This document shows, piece after piece, positions 6,457 to 6,504 of a stretch of 6,504 nt of DNA. The DNA is from JBGTGG01 sp041746855 (GTDB lineage: Bacteria; Bacteroidota; Bacteroidia; Cytophagales; Cyclobacteriaceae). A program made the position numbers and the translations under genes. Location: assembly GCA_041746855.1 (NCBI GenBank), contig JBGTGG010000257.1, positions 1 to 6,504 of the forward strand, read 5' to 3'. Numbering within the stretch: position 1 is the stretch's first letter; every line of letters starts with the position of its first letter. The notes under the pieces were generated by a model, which was not told where the DNA came from, did no database searches, and worked only from the letters and a program-made list of their open reading frames with translations.

Positions 6457-6504
6457 CTAAAGCCCGTAAAGATATACGATGCCCATCAACCCTGTAAGCC
6501 ATAC
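6457..6504 (-). CDS. Possible C-terminal tail of an upstream gene cut by the window edge
   Basis: On the minus strand one frame enters from the right edge and reads 15 codons, VWLTGLMGIVYLYGL, before a TAG at 6459-6457. The stop lies 3 bases before the ATG of the lipoprotein gene, as in a tight operon. The peptide is hydrophobic, as in the end of a membrane helix. It is too short to identify or to prove coding. Confidence 0.3.
   Translation of the reverse strand, partial: VWLTGLMGIVYLYGL

Noticed and set aside
1..6504. Mobile element, defence system, CRISPR array, tRNA or rRNA
   Set aside because: I saw no transposase, integrase, regular repeats, RNA gene or compositional break; all genes fit chromosomal housekeeping or envelope functions.

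Overview
The window reads as an ordinary chromosomal segment of a member of the Bacteroidota, probably of the Cytophagales type. That placement is inferred from several things. Two neighbouring envelope genes resemble the Bacteroidota families DUF6452 and DUF6048. No gene start has a clear Shine-Dalgarno sequence. One promoter-like box, TATTTTTG, fits the Bacteroidota -7 consensus TAnnTTTG. Base composition is moderately AT-rich throughout, and I saw no sign of mobile DNA, RNA genes or CRISPR. No stretch over 100 bases lies outside a gene.

Layout. (1) Bases 1-2593 hold three genes read leftward, in the order: a Tat-type, possibly lipid-anchored Mn/Fe superoxide dismutase (2593-1859); a Tat-type YkuE/YaeI-like metallophosphoesterase (1804-965); and a sodium/bile-acid-symporter-family (BASS) transporter (885 to the left edge, C-terminus cut off). 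(2) A 91-base divergent region (2594-2684) separates these from a rightward pair: an isopenicillin-N-synthase-like 2-oxoglutarate/Fe(II) oxygenase (2685-3656) and, 22 bases later, a two-domain chromate-transporter-family protein, ChrA (3679-4866). (3) After a 59-base convergent gap come two leftward, overlapping envelope genes: a DUF6452-like lipoprotein (6453-5581) and a DUF6048-like secreted or outer-membrane protein (5597-4926). A 15-codon tail of a further upstream gene may lie at the right edge.

How the genes might work together. The SOD and the phosphoesterase both carry twin-arginine signals, so both probably act folded, with metal already bound, outside the cytoplasm. The oxygenase and ChrA look co-transcribed, but nothing in the sequence says what they share. 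The DUF6452/DUF6048 pair looks like a co-expressed envelope module of unknown function. Its lipoprotein is built from two tandem copies of one domain, the most distinctive structural feature in the window. Three of the seven genes appear to start at TTG. I found no convincing new multi-gene system.
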